From Pradoshia eiseniae (GTDB lineage: Bacteria; Bacillota; Bacilli; Bacillales; Pradoshiaceae): a stretch of 62,345 bases of DNA. The position numbers and the translations under genes are program-made. The first letter of the stretch is position 1. Every line of letters begins with the position of its first letter. The stretch spans positions 1-62,345 of the forward strand of contig NZ_PKOZ01000013.1 in the NCBI RefSeq assembly GCF_002946355.1, written 5' to 3'. Below, one piece after another: positions 18,705-30,265 of this stretch. The notes beneath the pieces are model-generated. The model was given only the letters and a program-made list of their open reading frames with translations. It ran no database searches and had not been told where the DNA came from.

Positions 18705-19394
18705 ATGGCTAAGAAAAGCAAAAAATATGCTGAAGCACTTCAGCTTATCGATCGTACAAAAGCATATTCCGTAACAGAAGCAGTAGAATTAGCTAAGAAA
18801 ACAAACTTCGCTAAATTCGACGCAACTGTAGAAGTAGCATTCCGTCTTGGGGTTGACCCTAAGAAAGCGGACCAACAAATCCGCGGTGCGGTTGTTCTTC
18901 CAAACGGTACTGGTAAAACACAACGCGTATTAGTATTTGCAAAAGGCGAAAAGCTTAAAGAAGCTGAAGCTGCAGGTGCTGATTTCGTTGGCGATACTGA
19001 CTACATCAACAAAATCCAACAAGGTTGGTTTGATTTTGATGTTATCGTTGCAACTCCTGACATGATGGGTGAAGTTGGTAAATTAGGCCGTGTCCTTGGA
19101 CCAAAAGGTTTAATGCCAAACCCTAAAACAGGTACAGTTACATTCGATGTTACAAAAGCAATCAATGAAATCAAAGCTGGTAAAGTTGAATACCGTGTAG
19201 ATAAAGCTGGTAACATTCACGTGCCAATCGGAAAAGTTTCTTTCGAAGACAGCAAGCTAGTTGAAAACTTCACAACTATTTTTGAAACACTTCAAAAAGC
19301 GAAGCCAGCAGCTGCTAAAGGCACATACATGAAAAATGTTGCTATCACTACTACTATGGGACCTGGCGTTAAAGTAGACCCATCTTCTTTCTAA
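18705..19394 (+). CDS. rplA: 50S ribosomal protein L1
   Basis: 229 residues, two-domain L1 protein of the mobile L1 stalk. Conserved [17 protein letters not shown] lies near 128. AGGAGG ribosome binding site. Separated from rplK by a terminator-like hairpin. In several bacteria L1 represses this operon; the leader site at 18128 fits that. Confidence 0.97.
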   Translation: MAKKSKKYAEALQLIDRTKAYSVTEAVELAKKTNFAKFDATVEVAFRLGVDPKKADQQIRGAVVLPNGTGKTQRVLVFAKGEKLKEAEAAGADFVGDTDYINKIQQGWFDFDVIVATPDMMGEVGKLGRVLGPKGLMPNPKTGTVTFDVTKAINEIKAGKVEYRVDKAGNIHVPIGKVSFEDSKLVENFTTIFETLQKAKPAAAKGTYMKNVAITTTMGPGVKVDPSSF

Positions 19395-19410
19395 GCTTGA
19401 TAAAATATAT

Positions 19411-19439
19411 TTGACAACCCGATGATTATTTTATATAAT
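19411..19439 (+). promoter_or_regulatory. SigA promoter of rplJ-rplL
   Basis: Consensus TTGACA at 19411-19416 and TATAAT at 19434-19439, spacer 17. It lies 17 bases after the rplA stop and starts a leader of about 185 bases. Confidence 0.9.
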
Positions 19440-19445
19440 TTGTCA

Positions 19446-19592
19446 GGTGTTATTAATAAAACTTAACATTTATGCCATAGACAGCAGGTGCTAATAAGCT
19501 TAATTTCCTGCCGAGGTATTCGATCATAATAGAACTATTTTGTTCGGACTATCATCGTACCTCCATGTCTAGTTTAGATATGGAGGTTTTTT
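19446..19592 (+). promoter_or_regulatory. L10-type leader with transcription attenuator
   Basis: The leader contains GACAGCAGGTGCT and TTCCTGCCGAGGTA segments typical of Gram-positive L10 leaders, then a terminator: ACCTCCAT at 19559-19566 pairs with ATGGAGGT at 19580-19587, followed by six T. In B. subtilis the L10-L12 complex binds this leader and promotes termination. The same is inferred here. Confidence 0.85.
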
Positions 19593-19630
19593 ACGGGTGT
19601 GAATGGTAACATTCTACAGGAGGTGTTAAT

Positions 19631-20131
19631 ATGAGCAGTGCGATTAACGCAAAGAAACAAATTGTTGACGAAATTGCTGGCAAACTGAAAGACAGTGTTT
19701 CCACAGTCGTTGTTGACTACCGTGGATTAAACGTTGCAGAAGTGACAGAACTTCGTAAACAACTACGTGAAGCAGGCATCGAGTTCAAAGTTTACAAAAA
19801 CTCCATGACTCGCCGTGCAGCAGATCAAGTTGAACTTTCTGGCCTTAACGAAGCTCTTACTGGTCCAAATGCGATTGCATTCAGTAACGAGGACGTTGTA
19901 GCTCCGGCTAAAATCTTGAATGACTTCGCGAAAAAACACGAAGCTCTAGAAATCAAAGCAGGTGTTATCGAAGGTAACGTTGCATCTGTTGAAGAAGTCA
20001 AAGCACTTGCAGAACTTCCATCTCGCGAAGGTTTGCTTTCCATGTTGCTCAGCGTGCTTCAAGCACCTATCCGCAACTTGGCGCTTGCTACAAAAGCTGT
20101 GGCAGATCAAAAAGAAGAACAAGGAGCTTAA
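19631..20131 (+). CDS. rplJ: 50S ribosomal protein L10
   Basis: 166 residues, the usual length. N-terminal rRNA-binding domain ([20 protein letters not shown]) and a C-terminal helix that carries L7/L12 dimers. ACAGGAGGTG ribosome binding site. Autoregulated through the leader upstream. Confidence 0.97.
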   Translation: MSSAINAKKQIVDEIAGKLKDSVSTVVVDYRGLNVAEVTELRKQLREAGIEFKVYKNSMTRRAADQVELSGLNEALTGPNAIAFSNEDVVAPAKILNDFAKKHEALEIKAGVIEGNVASVEEVKALAELPSREGLLSMLLSVLQAPIRNLALATKAVADQKEEQGA

Positions 20132-20191
20132 TCGCTTCTTGATAAGCAATGCGTATATCATGATTTACTAAAATTAAGGAGGAACTTTATA

Positions 20192-20554
20192 ATGACTAAA
20201 GAACAAATCATTGAAGCAGTCAAAAATATGACTGTTTTAGAACTTAACGATCTTGTAAAAGCAATTGAAGAAGAATTCGGCGTAACTGCAGCTGCTCCTG
20301 TAGCTATGGTTGGTGCTGCTGGCGGAGAAGCTGCAGCTGAAAAAACTGAATTTGATGTAATCCTAGCTTCTGCTGGCGATCAAAAAATCAAAGTTATCAA
20401 AGTGGTACGTGAAATCACAGGTCTTGGTCTTAAAGAAGCGAAAGAACTTGTTGACAACACTCCAAAAGCTCTTAAAGAAGGCGCTTCTAAAGAAGAAGCT
20501 GAAGAAATCAAAGCTAAACTTGAAGAAGTTGGCGCTGGCGTAGAAGTTAAGTAA
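20192..20554 (+). CDS. rplL: 50S ribosomal protein L7/L12
   Basis: 120 residues: N-terminal dimerisation domain, alanine/glycine-rich hinge ([17 protein letters not shown]) and C-terminal factor-binding domain with [18 protein letters not shown]. Recruits translation GTPases. AAGGAGG ribosome binding site. Rich in preferred codons, as expected for a very highly expressed gene. Confidence 0.97.
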   Translation: MTKEQIIEAVKNMTVLELNDLVKAIEEEFGVTAAAPVAMVGAAGGEAAAEKTEFDVILASAGDQKIKVIKVVREITGLGLKEAKELVDNTPKALKEGASKEEAEEIKAKLEEVGAGVEVK

Positions 20555-20573
20555 TTTAACCTTTGCCATCAGA

Positions 20574-20604
20574 AAGCTCGCTGTATTTGCAGCGGGCTTT
20601 TTTT
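20574..20604 (+). terminator. Terminator of rplJ-rplL
   Basis: AAGCTCGCTG (20574-20583) pairs with CAGCGGGCTT (20590-20599), six-base loop, then seven T. Confidence 0.92.
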
Positions 20605-20713
20605 ATCCTTTATGAGTATAAGGCGCGCTTGGGCGTGCATACTATAATGATTTGACGTTTTGGAATAAGCAAGAAGAGAATTTGAAAATGTGGTTGCTTA
20701 GGAGGAGATATGT

Positions 20714-21319
20714 ATGACGAATCATTATTACTCCCGTAATCCTGAGGTCGAAAGCAAGCCGGATCAATGGAGCTTCACGCTTAGAGGAAAGGAATATCGC
20801 TTTAAGACGGATGCTGGTGTCTTTTCCAAACGAGAGGTTGATTTTGGTTCAAGATTATTGATTGAGGCATTTGAATGCGAACTGCAGGATGACCGGCCGA
20901 TGATTGATATCGGCTGCGGATATGGCCCAATTGGTTTATCGATCGCAAGCCTGAACCCGAACAGAACAATTCATATGGTGGACGTGAATGCGAGAGCTAT
21001 TGACCTATCAAAAGAAAATGCACAAGTAAACGGAATTCGTAATGTGAAGGTTTATGAGAGTTCTGTATTCAGTGAAGTGAAGGAAACGGATTTTGCGGCT
21101 GTCATTTCAAACCCTCCGATTCGTGCCGGGAAGAAAGTTGTGCATGAAATCCTGGAGGAAAGCAAAAAATTCTTAGGTCTTGGCGGTGAGCTTTGGATTG
21201 TCATCCAGAAGAAGCAAGGTGCGCCAAGTGCCATGGCGAAAATGGAAGAAGTATTTGGAAATGTAGAGGTCATTTTGAAGAAAAAAGGCTACTATATTCT
21301 CAAATCTAAAAAAGTTTGA
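20714..21319 (+). CDS. RsmC-like class I methyltransferase (YbxB family)
   Basis: 201 residues. SAM-binding motif I as IDIGCGYGPIGLSIA near 70 and the catalytic NPPIRAGK near 135, typical of N2-guanine methyltransferases acting on rRNA (RsmC acts on G1207 of 16S). It has only the catalytic domain, not the duplicated N-terminal half of E. coli RsmC. AGGAGG ribosome binding site. Sits between rplL and rpoB, as ybxB does in B. subtilis. The exact RNA target is inferred. Confidence 0.9.
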   Translation: MTNHYYSRNPEVESKPDQWSFTLRGKEYRFKTDAGVFSKREVDFGSRLLIEAFECELQDDRPMIDIGCGYGPIGLSIASLNPNRTIHMVDVNARAIDLSKENAQVNGIRNVKVYESSVFSEVKETDFAAVISNPPIRAGKKVVHEILEESKKFLGLGGELWIVIQKKQGAPSAMAKMEEVFGNVEVILKKKGYYILKSKKV

Positions 21320-21320
21320 C

Positions 21321-21350
21321 TTGACAATATGCCTATGTTAATATTATAAA
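21321..21350 (+). promoter_or_regulatory. SigA promoter of rpoB-rpoC
   Basis: TTGACA at 21321-21326 and TATAAA at 21345-21350, spacer 18; the -35 starts directly after the stop of the methyltransferase gene. It leaves an untranslated leader of about 205 bases (to 21563) in which I see no clear terminator. Confidence 0.75.
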
Positions 21351-21563
21351 ATGCAAATATATAATTTGGGACACCCTGCACATTTTCAAGTATGAATAAA
21401 TTTATGTGTATATGTTCTGGATAATATGGAAAAAATAAACCAATACTATGCGTTTTTGAGATTGTGGTTTTCAGTGTGAAACCCTTTTTCTTTTTTGTTC
21501 AACCGTCGATTTTTGGCGGAGTGATAAATTAATTATAAACGCTTTATATGAGGGGTGAATCAG

Positions 21564-24500
21564 TTGACAGGTCAACTTGTTCAGTATGGACGACATCGCC
21601 AACGCCGGAGCTATGCGCGTATTAGCGAAGTGCTCGAATTGCCGAATTTAATTGAAATTCAAACCTCTTCCTATCAATGGTTTCTTGATGAGGGCTTAAG
21701 AGAAATGTTCCAGGACATTTCCCCTATCGAGGATTTTACAGGAAATCTGTCTCTGGAATTTATCGATTACAGTCTCGGAGATCCGAAATACCCTGTGGAA
21801 GAATCTAAGGAGAGGGACGTAACCTACTCCGCCCCATTACGGGTTAAAGTAAGGCTTGTAAACAAAGAGACGGGTGAAGTTAAAGACCAAGATGTCTTTA
21901 TGGGTGATTTCCCTCTCATGACAGAAACGGGAACGTTTATCATAAACGGTGCCGAACGCGTTATTGTATCGCAATTGGTGCGCTCCCCAAGCGTGTACTA
22001 CAGCGGAAAAGTAGATAAGAACGGTAAGCAAGGCTTCACTGCGACCGTTATTCCGAACCGTGGTGCATGGCTGGAGTATGAAACGGATGCGAAGGATGTC
22101 GTATACGTCAGAATCGATCGTACAAGAAAGCTGCCGGTAACGGTTCTTTTGCGTGCCCTTGGATTCGGCTCTGATCAAGAAATCATCGATTTAGTCGGTG
22201 ATAACGAATATATCCGCAATACGCTTGAAAAAGATAATACAGAAAGCACAGAAAAGGCTTTACTTGAGATTTATGAGCGTCTTCGCCCAGGTGAACCGCC
22301 TACGGTTGAAAATGCGAAGAGTTTGCTTGTTTCACGTTTCTTCGATCCGAAGAGATATGACCTTGCTAATGTTGGACGCTATAAAATCAACAAAAAGCTT
22401 CATATAAAAAATCGTTTATTCAACCAGCGTGTAGCTGAAACTTTGGTAGACCCAGAGACAGGCGAAATCCTTGTTGAAAAAGATGCTATTCTAGATCGCC
22501 GTACGCTTGATAAGATCATCCCTTACCTTGAAAACGGGATTGGCTTTAAAACGTACAACCCTGCAGGCGGAGTGGTAGAGGAAGAAGTTCTTATTCAGAA
22601 CGTAAAGATTTACGCTCCGAATGATGCAGAAGGCGAGAAGGTCATCAATGTTATCGGCAATGCCTATGTTGAGAAGAAAGTGAAAAATATCACGCCTGCA
22701 GATATCGTGGCATCAATCAGTTATTTCTTTAACTTATTGCATGGTGTCGGCGATACGGATGATATTGACCACTTAGGAAACCGCCGTCTGCGTTCTGTCG
22801 GCGAGCTTCTACAAAACCAATTCAGAATCGGTCTTTCCCGTATGGAACGGGTTGTGCGCGAGAGAATGTCTATTCAAGATACGAATACAATCACACCGCA
22901 GCAGCTCATCAATATCCGTCCGGTGATTGCGTCCATTAAAGAGTTCTTCGGTAGCTCTCAATTGTCTCAGTTCATGGACCAAACAAACCCGCTTGCTGAA
23001 TTGACGCATAAGCGCCGTTTATCTGCTCTTGGACCTGGTGGTTTGACAAGGGAACGTGCCGGAATGGAAGTGCGTGACGTTCACTACTCTCACTATGGCC
23101 GTATGTGTCCAATCGAAACACCAGAGGGTCCGAATATCGGGCTAATCAACTCCTTGTCTACATTCGCGAAGGTTAATCCGTATGGCTTCATTGAAACGCC
23201 ATACCGCCGTGTTGATCCTGCGACAGGAAGAGTAACCGACCAAATCGATTACTTGACTGCTGACGAGGAAGATCTATATGTAGTAGCACAAGCGAATGCC
23301 CCATTAACCGAAGATCGCGCGTTCCAAAATGAGGAAGTTGTTGCGCGTTTCCGTGGTGAGAACACGGCTGTTAAACGCGATCGCGTCGATTATATGGACG
23401 TATCGCCTAAACAAGTTGTGTCAGCGGCGACAGCTTGTATCCCGTTCTTAGAAAACGATGACTCCAACCGTGCACTTATGGGAGCGAACATGCAGCGTCA
23501 AGCTGTCCCTCTCATCAGACCGCAAGCACCGCTTGTCGGAACAGGGATGGAATACGTGTCCGGCAAAGACTCCGGGGCGGCTGTCATCTGTAAACATCCG
23601 GGTATTGTTGAACATGTTGAAGCAAGAGAAATCTGGGTAAGACGCATCAGCGAAGTGGATGGCCAAGAGGTTAAAGGTAATCTTGATAAATACCGTACCC
23701 TTAAATTCATCCGTTCTAACCAAGGTACTTGCTACAATCAACGCCCAATCGTTAAAGCCGGAGACCGTGTTGTCAAAGGCGAAATCCTTGCAGATGGACC
23801 TTCCATGGAACTTGGCGAATTAGCACTTGGTCAAAACGTGCTTGTTGCCTTCATGACATGGGATGGTTATAACTATGAGGATGCCATCATTATGAGTGAA
23901 CGTCTTGTAAAAGACGATGTCTATACATCTATTCATATTGAAGAATATGAATCCGAAGCCCGTGATACGAAACTAGGGCCTGAGGAAATCACACGCGACA
24001 TTCCGAACGTTGGGGAAGATGCTCTTCGCAACCTCGATGAGCGCGGCATTATCCGCATTGGTGCGGAAGTAAAAGACGGTGACCTTCTTGTTGGTAAAGT
24101 AACGCCTAAAGGTGTAACAGAACTGACTGCCGAGGAAAGACTGCTTCATGCAATCTTCGGCGAGAAAGCCCGTGAAGTTCGTGATACATCCCTTCGCGTG
24201 CCACATGGCGGCGGCGGTATTGTCCACGACGTAAAAGTCTTCACACGTGAAGACGGCGATGAACTGCCACCAGGCGTTAATCAATTGGTGCGTGTGTACA
24301 TCGTACAAAAACGTAAAATCCATGAAGGAGATAAAATGGCCGGCCGTCACGGTAACAAAGGGGTAATTTCCCGTATCTTGCCGGAAGAGGATATGCCATT
24401 CCTTCCAGATGGAACACCTGTAGATATCATGTTGAACCCATTAGGGGTACCATCACGTATGAATATCGGTCAGGTATTAGAGCTTCACCTCGGTATGGCT

Positions 24501-25127
24501 GCCAGAAAACTTGGTATCCATGTAGCAACACCTGTATTTGACGGTGCGAGGGAAGAAGATGTTTGGGATACTATCGAAGAAGCAGGTATGGCTCGTGATG
24601 CCAAAACGATTCTTTACGATGGAAGAACAGGAGAACCATTCGACAACCGCGTTTCTGTTGGTGTCATGTACATGATCAAACTGGCGCACATGGTTGATGA
24701 TAAACTCCATGCCCGTTCAACTGGGCCATACTCACTTGTTACGCAGCAGCCTCTTGGCGGTAAAGCTCAATTCGGCGGTCAGCGTTTCGGTGAGATGGAG
24801 GTTTGGGCGCTTGAAGCTTATGGTGCTGCATACACTCTTCAAGAGATTCTTACAGTTAAATCCGATGATGTTGTCGGCCGTGTGAAAACATACGAAGCTA
24901 TCGTCAAAGGCGACAATGTTCCAGAGCCTGGTGTTCCTGAATCCTTCAAAGTATTGATCAAGGAACTTCAAAGCTTAGGTATGGATGTGAAGATTCTTTC
25001 TGGTGACGATCAAGAAATCGAGATGCGTGATCTAGAAGATGATGAGGATATCCACCAAGCAGACACATTAACCATTGATCCAGATGTGAAAAGCCCTGAA
25101 TCAGAGACGGTTGGAACGATAGAGTAA
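21564..25127 (+). CDS. rpoB: DNA-directed RNA polymerase subunit beta
   Basis: 1187 residues from TTG 21564. An in-frame GTG at 21555 lies inside the GAGGGGTG ribosome binding site, and B. subtilis rpoB also starts TTG with TGQLVQYG. The rifampicin region [19 protein letters not shown] and [10 protein letters not shown] look wild type, so no classical resistance change is visible. Also present: NMQRQAVPL and [13 protein letters not shown] (active-site lysines). Confidence 0.98.
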   Translation: MTGQLVQYGRHRQRRSYARISEVLELPNLIEIQTSSYQWFLDEGLREMFQDISPIEDFTGNLSLEFIDYSLGDPKYPVEESKERDVTYSAPLRVKVRLVNKETGEVKDQDVFMGDFPLMTETGTFIINGAERVIVSQLVRSPSVYYSGKVDKNGKQGFTATVIPNRGAWLEYETDAKDVVYVRIDRTRKLPVTVLLRALGFGSDQEIIDLVGDNEYIRNTLEKDNTESTEKALLEIYERLRPGEPPTVENAKSLLVSRFFDPKRYDLANVGRYKINKKLHIKNRLFNQRVAETLVDPETGEILVEKDAILDRRTLDKIIPYLENGIGFKTYNPAGGVVEEEVLIQNVKIYAPNDAEGEKVINVIGNAYVEKKVKNITPADIVASISYFFNLLHGVGDTDDIDHLGNRRLRSVGELLQNQFRIGLSRMERVVRERMSIQDTNTITPQQLINIRPVIASIKEFFGSSQLSQFMDQTNPLAELTHKRRLSALGPGGLTRERAGMEVRDVHYSHYGRMCPIETPEGPNIGLINSLSTFAKVNPYGFIETPYRRVDPATGRVTDQIDYLTADEEDLYVVAQANAPLTEDRAFQNEEVVARFRGENTAVKRDRVDYMDVSPKQVVSAATACIPFLENDDSNRALMGANMQRQAVPLIRPQAPLVGTGMEYVSGKDSGAAVICKHPGIVEHVEAREIWVRRISEVDGQEVKGNLDKYRTLKFIRSNQGTCYNQRPIVKAGDRVVKGEILADGPSMELGELALGQNVLVAFMTWDGYNYEDAIIMSERLVKDDVYTSIHIEEYESEARDTKLGPEEITRDIPNVGEDALRNLDERGIIRIGAEVKDGDLLVGKVTPKGVTELTAEERLLHAIFGEKAREVRDTSLRVPHGGGGIVHDVKVFTREDGDELPPGVNQLVRVYIVQKRKIHEGDKMAGRHGNKGVISRILPEEDMPFLPDGTPVDIMLNPLGVPSRMNIGQVLELHLGMAARKLGIHVATPVFDGAREEDVWDTIEEAGMARDAKTILYDGRTGEPFDNRVSVGVMYMIKLAHMVDDKLHARSTGPYSLVTQQPLGGKAQFGGQRFGEMEVWALEAYGAAYTLQEILTVKSDDVVGRVKTYEAIVKGDNVPEPGVPESFKVLIKELQSLGMDVKILSGDDQEIEMRDLEDDEDIHQADTLTIDPDVKSPESETVGTIE

Positions 25128-25166
25128 CCAGAGTGAGATTGGGATACAGAAAGGGAGGTAGGCCCC

Positions 25167-28100
25167 TTGTTGGATGTAAATAATTTTGAGTATATGAAAA
25201 TAGGCCTTGCTTCACCGGATAAGATTCGCTCTTGGTCTTTCGGAGAAGTGAAAAAGCCAGAAACAATTAACTACCGTACACTAAAACCTGAAAAAGATGG
25301 TTTGTTCTGTGAGCGCATTTTCGGTCCTACAAAGGACTGGGAATGCCACTGCGGTAAATATAAAAGAGTACGTTACAAAGGTGTTGTATGTGACCGCTGT
25401 GGCGTAGAGGTAACTAGAGCAAAGGTGAGACGTGAGCGCATGGGTCATATTGAATTGGCCGCTCCTGTCTCCCATATCTGGTACTTCAAAGGTATTCCTA
25501 GCCGTATGGGCCTTGTTTTAGATATGTCCCCGCGTGCGCTTGAAGAGGTTATCTACTTCGCTTCTTACGTTGTAACAGAAGCAGGCGATACTGCTCTTGA
25601 GAAGAAACAGCTTCTTTCTGAGAAAGAATACCGTGCTTACCGCGATAAATACGGCAGCAAATTCCAAGCTGGAATGGGTGCTGAATCCATTAAAAAGCTT
25701 CTTCAAGACGTAGACCTCAACAAAGAAGTAGACGCATTGAAAGAGGAATTGAAAACAGCTCAAGGACAGCGTCGTACACGTGCAATCAAACGCCTTGAAG
25801 TATTGGAAGCATTCCGTAACTCAGGAAATGAGCCTTCTTGGATGATTCTTGACGTGCTTCCGGTTATTCCGCCGGAGCTTCGTCCAATGGTTCAGCTTGA
25901 CGGCGGTCGTTTTGCGACAAGTGACTTGAACGATCTATATCGTCGTGTCATCAACCGTAACAACCGTTTGAAACGCCTTCTTGACTTAGGCGCTCCTAGC
26001 ATCATCGTTCAAAACGAAAAACGTATGCTGCAGGAAGCAGTTGATGCCTTAATCGACAATGGACGCCGCGGCCGTCCGGTAACAGGACCAGGTAACCGTC
26101 CGCTTAAGTCTCTTTCCCACATGCTTAAAGGGAAACAAGGCCGTTTCCGTCAGAACTTACTTGGTAAACGTGTTGACTACTCCGGACGTTCCGTTATCGT
26201 CGTAGGTCCGAACCTTAAAATGTATCAATGCGGTCTGCCTAAAGAAATGGCGATTGAGCTATTCAAGCCTTTCGTAATGAAAGAGCTAGTTGAAAAAGGA
26301 TTGGCACACAACATTAAATCCGCTAAGAGAAAGATCGAAAGACATTCTCCGGATATTTGGGATGTGCTTGAAGAGGTTATTAAGGAGCATCCAGTTCTTT
26401 TAAACCGTGCCCCTACGCTTCACCGTTTGGGTATCCAAGCGTTTGAGCCAACATTGGTTGAAGGTCGTGCGATCCGTCTGCATCCGCTCGTATGTACAGC
26501 GTACAACGCTGACTTCGACGGTGACCAAATGGCCGTTCACGTACCTTTATCTGCAGAAGCTCAAGCTGAAGCTCGCCTTCTTATGCTAGCAGCCCAAAAC
26601 ATCCTTAACCCTAAGGATGGAAAACCGGTTGTTACGCCATCTCAGGATATGGTTCTTGGTAACTACTATCTAACGATGGAAAGACCAGGCGCAGTGGGCG
26701 AGGGTATGATCTTCAATGATACAAATGAAGCCATCCTTGCTTACCAAAATGGATATGTTCACTTGCATACACGTGTAGCTGTACATGCAAGTTCTTTAAA
26801 TAACCAAACATTCACGGAAGAACAAAACAAACAATTATTGCTGACAACTGTCGGTAAATTGATTTTCAATGAAATTCTTCCTGAAACATTCCCGTATATC
26901 AACGAGCCGACTCGCTCCAATCTGGAAGAAAAAACGCCAGAGAAGTACTTCGTTGAAAAGGGTGCAAACGTGAAGGAAATCTTCGCAGAGCGCGAAAGAA
27001 TCCAACCGTTCAAGAAGAAAATTCTCGGAAACATCATCGCGGAAGTATTCAAGCGTTTCAAAATCACTGAAACGTCCAAAATGCTTGACCGCATGAAGGA
27101 CCTAGGATTTAAATACTCTACTCGTGCCGGTATTACGGTAGGGGTTGCAGATATCGTCGTATTACCAGAGAAACAAGAGATTCTTGATAAAGCTCAAACA
27201 AAGGTTGACGGTGTCATGAAGCAATTCAGACGTGGTCTTATCACGGAAGAAGAGCGTTATGATCGTGTTATCTCCATCTGGAGTGAAGCGAAGGATGATA
27301 TCCAAAGCAAGCTGATGGCATCCTTGCACCACTTGAACCCAATCTTTATGATGAGTGACTCCGGTGCCCGTGGTAACGCGTCTAACTTCACGCAGCTTGC
27401 TGGTATGCGTGGTTTGATGGCCAACCCGGCTGGTCGTATCATCGAGCTCCCTATCAAGTCAAGTTTCCGTGAAGGCTTAACCGTATTGGAATACTTCATC
27501 TCCACTCACGGTGCGCGTAAAGGTCTTGCCGATACAGCGCTGAAAACAGCTGACTCCGGTTACTTAACAAGACGTTTGGTTGACGTTGCACAGGATGTTA
27601 TCGTTCGCGAGGATGACTGTGGAACAGACCGCGGCTTGGTTGTTAAAGCCTTGAAAGATGGCACAGAGGTTATTGAACGCCTTGAAGAGCGTCTAGTCGG
27701 ACGTTATGCAAGGAAGAAAGTTAAACATCCTGAAACAGGTGAAGTGCTCATCAATGAGAATGAAATCTTTACAGAAGATCTCGCTCAGAAGATTGAAGAG
27801 CTTGGCATTGAAGAAGTGTCCATCCGCTCTGCCTTCACATGTAATACGCGCCACGGCGTATGTAAGAAATGTTATGGACGCAATCTTGCAACTGGCCAAG
27901 AGGTTGAAGTTGGAGAAGCTGTTGGTATCATCGCGGCTCAATCCATCGGTGAACCAGGTACACAGTTGACAATGCGTACATTCCATACGGGCGGGGTTGC
28001 CGGAGACGATATCACACAAGGTCTTCCGCGTATTCAGGAGTTGTTTGAAGCACGTAATCCTAAAGGGCAAGCTGTTATCTCCGAAATTGAAGGAACAGTT

Positions 28101-28760
28101 GTTTCTATTAATGAGATTCGTGACAAACAACAAGAAATCACGATTCAGGGTGCAGTGGAAAGCCGTTCATACACAGCTCCATACTCTGCCCGCTTGAAAG
28201 TGAATGTCAACGATATGGTTGTTCCGGGTCAAGAGCTTACAGAAGGTTCAATTGATCCGAAAGAGCTTCTCAAAGTGACAAATGTACGTTCTGTACAAGA
28301 GTACCTCTTGAAAGAAGTTCAAAAAGTATACCGCATGCAAGGGGTAGAAATCGGCGACAAACACGTAGAGGTAATGGTTCGTCAAATGCTTAAGAAAATC
28401 CGTGTCATCGATGCAGGTGAAACGGATGTGCTTCCAGGCACGCTGCTAGATATTCATCAATTCACGCAAGCAAACCGGGATGCGCTTCTTAAAGGCAAGA
28501 ACCCAGCTACTGCTCGTCCAGTATTGCTCGGTATTACAAAAGCATCTCTTGAAACTGATTCCTTCTTGTCTGCTGCATCCTTCCAAGAAACAACTCGTGT
28601 TCTTACAGATGCTGCAATCAAAGGAAAACGTGATGAGTTGCTCGGTCTCAAAGAGAACGTTATTATCGGTAAGCTGATCCCTGCTGGTACAGGTATGCAA
28701 CGCTATCGCAAAGCAGTTCCTGTATTAACAGAGAAAGAAGAAACCGTTACGGCTGAATAA
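25167..28760 (+). CDS. rpoC: DNA-directed RNA polymerase subunit beta'
   Basis: 1197 residues from TTG 25167 ([17 protein letters not shown]). First zinc site CHCGKYKR...CDRCGVEV near 60-78, catalytic [12 protein letters not shown] near 450, trigger-loop region [11 protein letters not shown], second zinc site from CGTDRG to CKKC near 815-900. AGGGAGG ribosome binding site. 39 bases after rpoB, same operon. Confidence 0.98.
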   Translation: MLDVNNFEYMKIGLASPDKIRSWSFGEVKKPETINYRTLKPEKDGLFCERIFGPTKDWECHCGKYKRVRYKGVVCDRCGVEVTRAKVRRERMGHIELAAPVSHIWYFKGIPSRMGLVLDMSPRALEEVIYFASYVVTEAGDTALEKKQLLSEKEYRAYRDKYGSKFQAGMGAESIKKLLQDVDLNKEVDALKEELKTAQGQRRTRAIKRLEVLEAFRNSGNEPSWMILDVLPVIPPELRPMVQLDGGRFATSDLNDLYRRVINRNNRLKRLLDLGAPSIIVQNEKRMLQEAVDALIDNGRRGRPVTGPGNRPLKSLSHMLKGKQGRFRQNLLGKRVDYSGRSVIVVGPNLKMYQCGLPKEMAIELFKPFVMKELVEKGLAHNIKSAKRKIERHSPDIWDVLEEVIKEHPVLLNRAPTLHRLGIQAFEPTLVEGRAIRLHPLVCTAYNADFDGDQMAVHVPLSAEAQAEARLLMLAAQNILNPKDGKPVVTPSQDMVLGNYYLTMERPGAVGEGMIFNDTNEAILAYQNGYVHLHTRVAVHASSLNNQTFTEEQNKQLLLTTVGKLIFNEILPETFPYINEPTRSNLEEKTPEKYFVEKGANVKEIFAERERIQPFKKKILGNIIAEVFKRFKITETSKMLDRMKDLGFKYSTRAGITVGVADIVVLPEKQEILDKAQTKVDGVMKQFRRGLITEEERYDRVISIWSEAKDDIQSKLMASLHHLNPIFMMSDSGARGNASNFTQLAGMRGLMANPAGRIIELPIKSSFREGLTVLEYFISTHGARKGLADTALKTADSGYLTRRLVDVAQDVIVREDDCGTDRGLVVKALKDGTEVIERLEERLVGRYARKKVKHPETGEVLINENEIFTEDLAQKIEELGIEEVSIRSAFTCNTRHGVCKKCYGRNLATGQEVEVGEAVGIIAAQSIGEPGTQLTMRTFHTGGVAGDDITQGLPRIQELFEARNPKGQAVISEIEGTVVSINEIRDKQQEITIQGAVESRSYTAPYSARLKVNVNDMVVPGQELTEGSIDPKELLKVTNVRSVQEYLLKEVQKVYRMQGVEIGDKHVEVMVRQMLKKIRVIDAGETDVLPGTLLDIHQFTQANRDALLKGKNPATARPVLLGITKASLETDSFLSAASFQETTRVLTDAAIKGKRDELLGLKENVIIGKLIPAGTGMQRYRKAVPVLTEKEETVTAE

Positions 28761-28778
28761 GTCATATGACTGGAGATC

Positions 28779-28812
28779 AGCAGCCAGATTTTCGAATCTG
28801 GCTGCTTTTATT
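28779..28812 (+). terminator. Terminator of rpoB-rpoC
   Basis: AGCAGCCAGATT (28779-28790) and AATCTGGCTGCT (28795-28806) form a 12-pair stem closed by a TTCG tetraloop, followed by TTTATT. Confidence 0.9.
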
Positions 28813-28854
28813 CCAGCCAACAATCAAAAACATCAAGTTTTTTTGGTGCGGTTG

Positions 28855-28884
28855 TTGACATGAACGATTTGAAAGTGTTACTAT
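28855..28884 (+). promoter_or_regulatory. Promoter of the L7Ae-rpsL-rpsG-fusA group
   Basis: TTGACA at 28855-28860 and TACTAT at 28879-28884, spacer 18. Confidence 0.7.
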
Positions 28885-28930
28885 AGCAAAGGTGCTCCTA
28901 TTAACCTGTTACTTTGGAGGATATACATCA

Positions 28931-29179
28931 ATGTCTTATGAAAAAGTATCTCAGGCCCAAAACCTGATAATAGGGACGAAACAAACAGTGAAAGCTCTGC
29001 GCACAGGTAATGCAGAAGCAGTCGTGATCGCGCTTGATGCGGATTCACGTGTCACAGCAAAAGTCATCGATACTGCTAATGAGTACTCAGTGCCAGTCGA
29101 ATATGTAGACTCAATGAGGTTGCTCGGAAAAGCATGCAAAATTGATGTTGGAGCAGCAGCTGTTGTCATTATGAAATAG
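28931..29179 (+). CDS. rplGB: L7Ae-family K-turn binding ribosomal protein (YbxF-like)
   Basis: 82 residues from ATG 28931 after TTTGGAGG; an upstream in-frame start at 28892 lacks a ribosome binding site. L7Ae fold with LRTGNAEAVVIALDAD and VPVEYVDSMRLLGKACKIDVGAA. The B. subtilis homologue binds K-turn RNAs. It opens the str operon and is followed by an attenuator-like hairpin before rpsL. Confidence 0.93.
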   Translation: MSYEKVSQAQNLIIGTKQTVKALRTGNAEAVVIALDADSRVTAKVIDTANEYSVPVEYVDSMRLLGKACKIDVGAAAVVIMK

Positions 29180-29704
<525 letters not shown>

Positions 29705-29745
29705 TTCACAAAAAATAACCACTTCTTTGAAAGGAGGAACAAAAT

Positions 29746-30216
29746 ATGCCTCGTAAAGGACCTGTTTCAAAAAGAGATGTATTACCTGATCCGATTTATA
29801 ATTCCAAGCTTGTAACTAAATTGATCAACAAAATGATGATCGATGGAAAAAGAGGAACTTCCCAAAAAATCCTTTATGCTGCTTTCGATATCGTAAGCGA
29901 GCGTACTGGTAAAGAGCCAATGGAAGTTTTCGACCAAGCGCTTAAAAATATCATGCCAGTTCTAGAAGTTAGAGCACGCCGTGTGGGTGGCGCTAACTAC
30001 CAAGTACCAGTTGAGGTTCGCCCTGACCGCCGTACGACTCTAGGACTTCGCTGGTTAGTAAACTATGCTCGTCTTCGTGGTGAAAAAACGATGGAAGAGC
30101 GTTTAGCTAACGAAATCATGGATGCAGCTAACAACACTGGCGCTTCTGTGAAAAAACGCGAAGATACACACAAAATGGCTGAAGCTAACAAAGCTTTCGC
30201 TCATTACCGTTGGTAA
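29746..30216 (+). CDS. rpsG: 30S ribosomal protein S7
   Basis: 156 residues, family length, beginning [15 protein letters not shown]. Primary 16S-binding protein of the 30S head. GAAAGGAGG ribosome binding site; 41 bases after rpsL, 49 before fusA. Confidence 0.97.
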   Translation: MPRKGPVSKRDVLPDPIYNSKLVTKLINKMMIDGKRGTSQKILYAAFDIVSERTGKEPMEVFDQALKNIMPVLEVRARRVGGANYQVPVEVRPDRRTTLGLRWLVNYARLRGEKTMEERLANEIMDAANNTGASVKKREDTHKMAEANKAFAHYRW

Positions 30217-30265
30217 TTTTTAATCTACTAAAAATCTATATATCAGAAGGAAGGAGAAAGACCCA

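Noticed and set aside
22955-23040. Possible rifampicin-resistance change in rpoB
   Set aside because: The region [19 protein letters not shown] and RRLSALG matches wild type at the usual positions.
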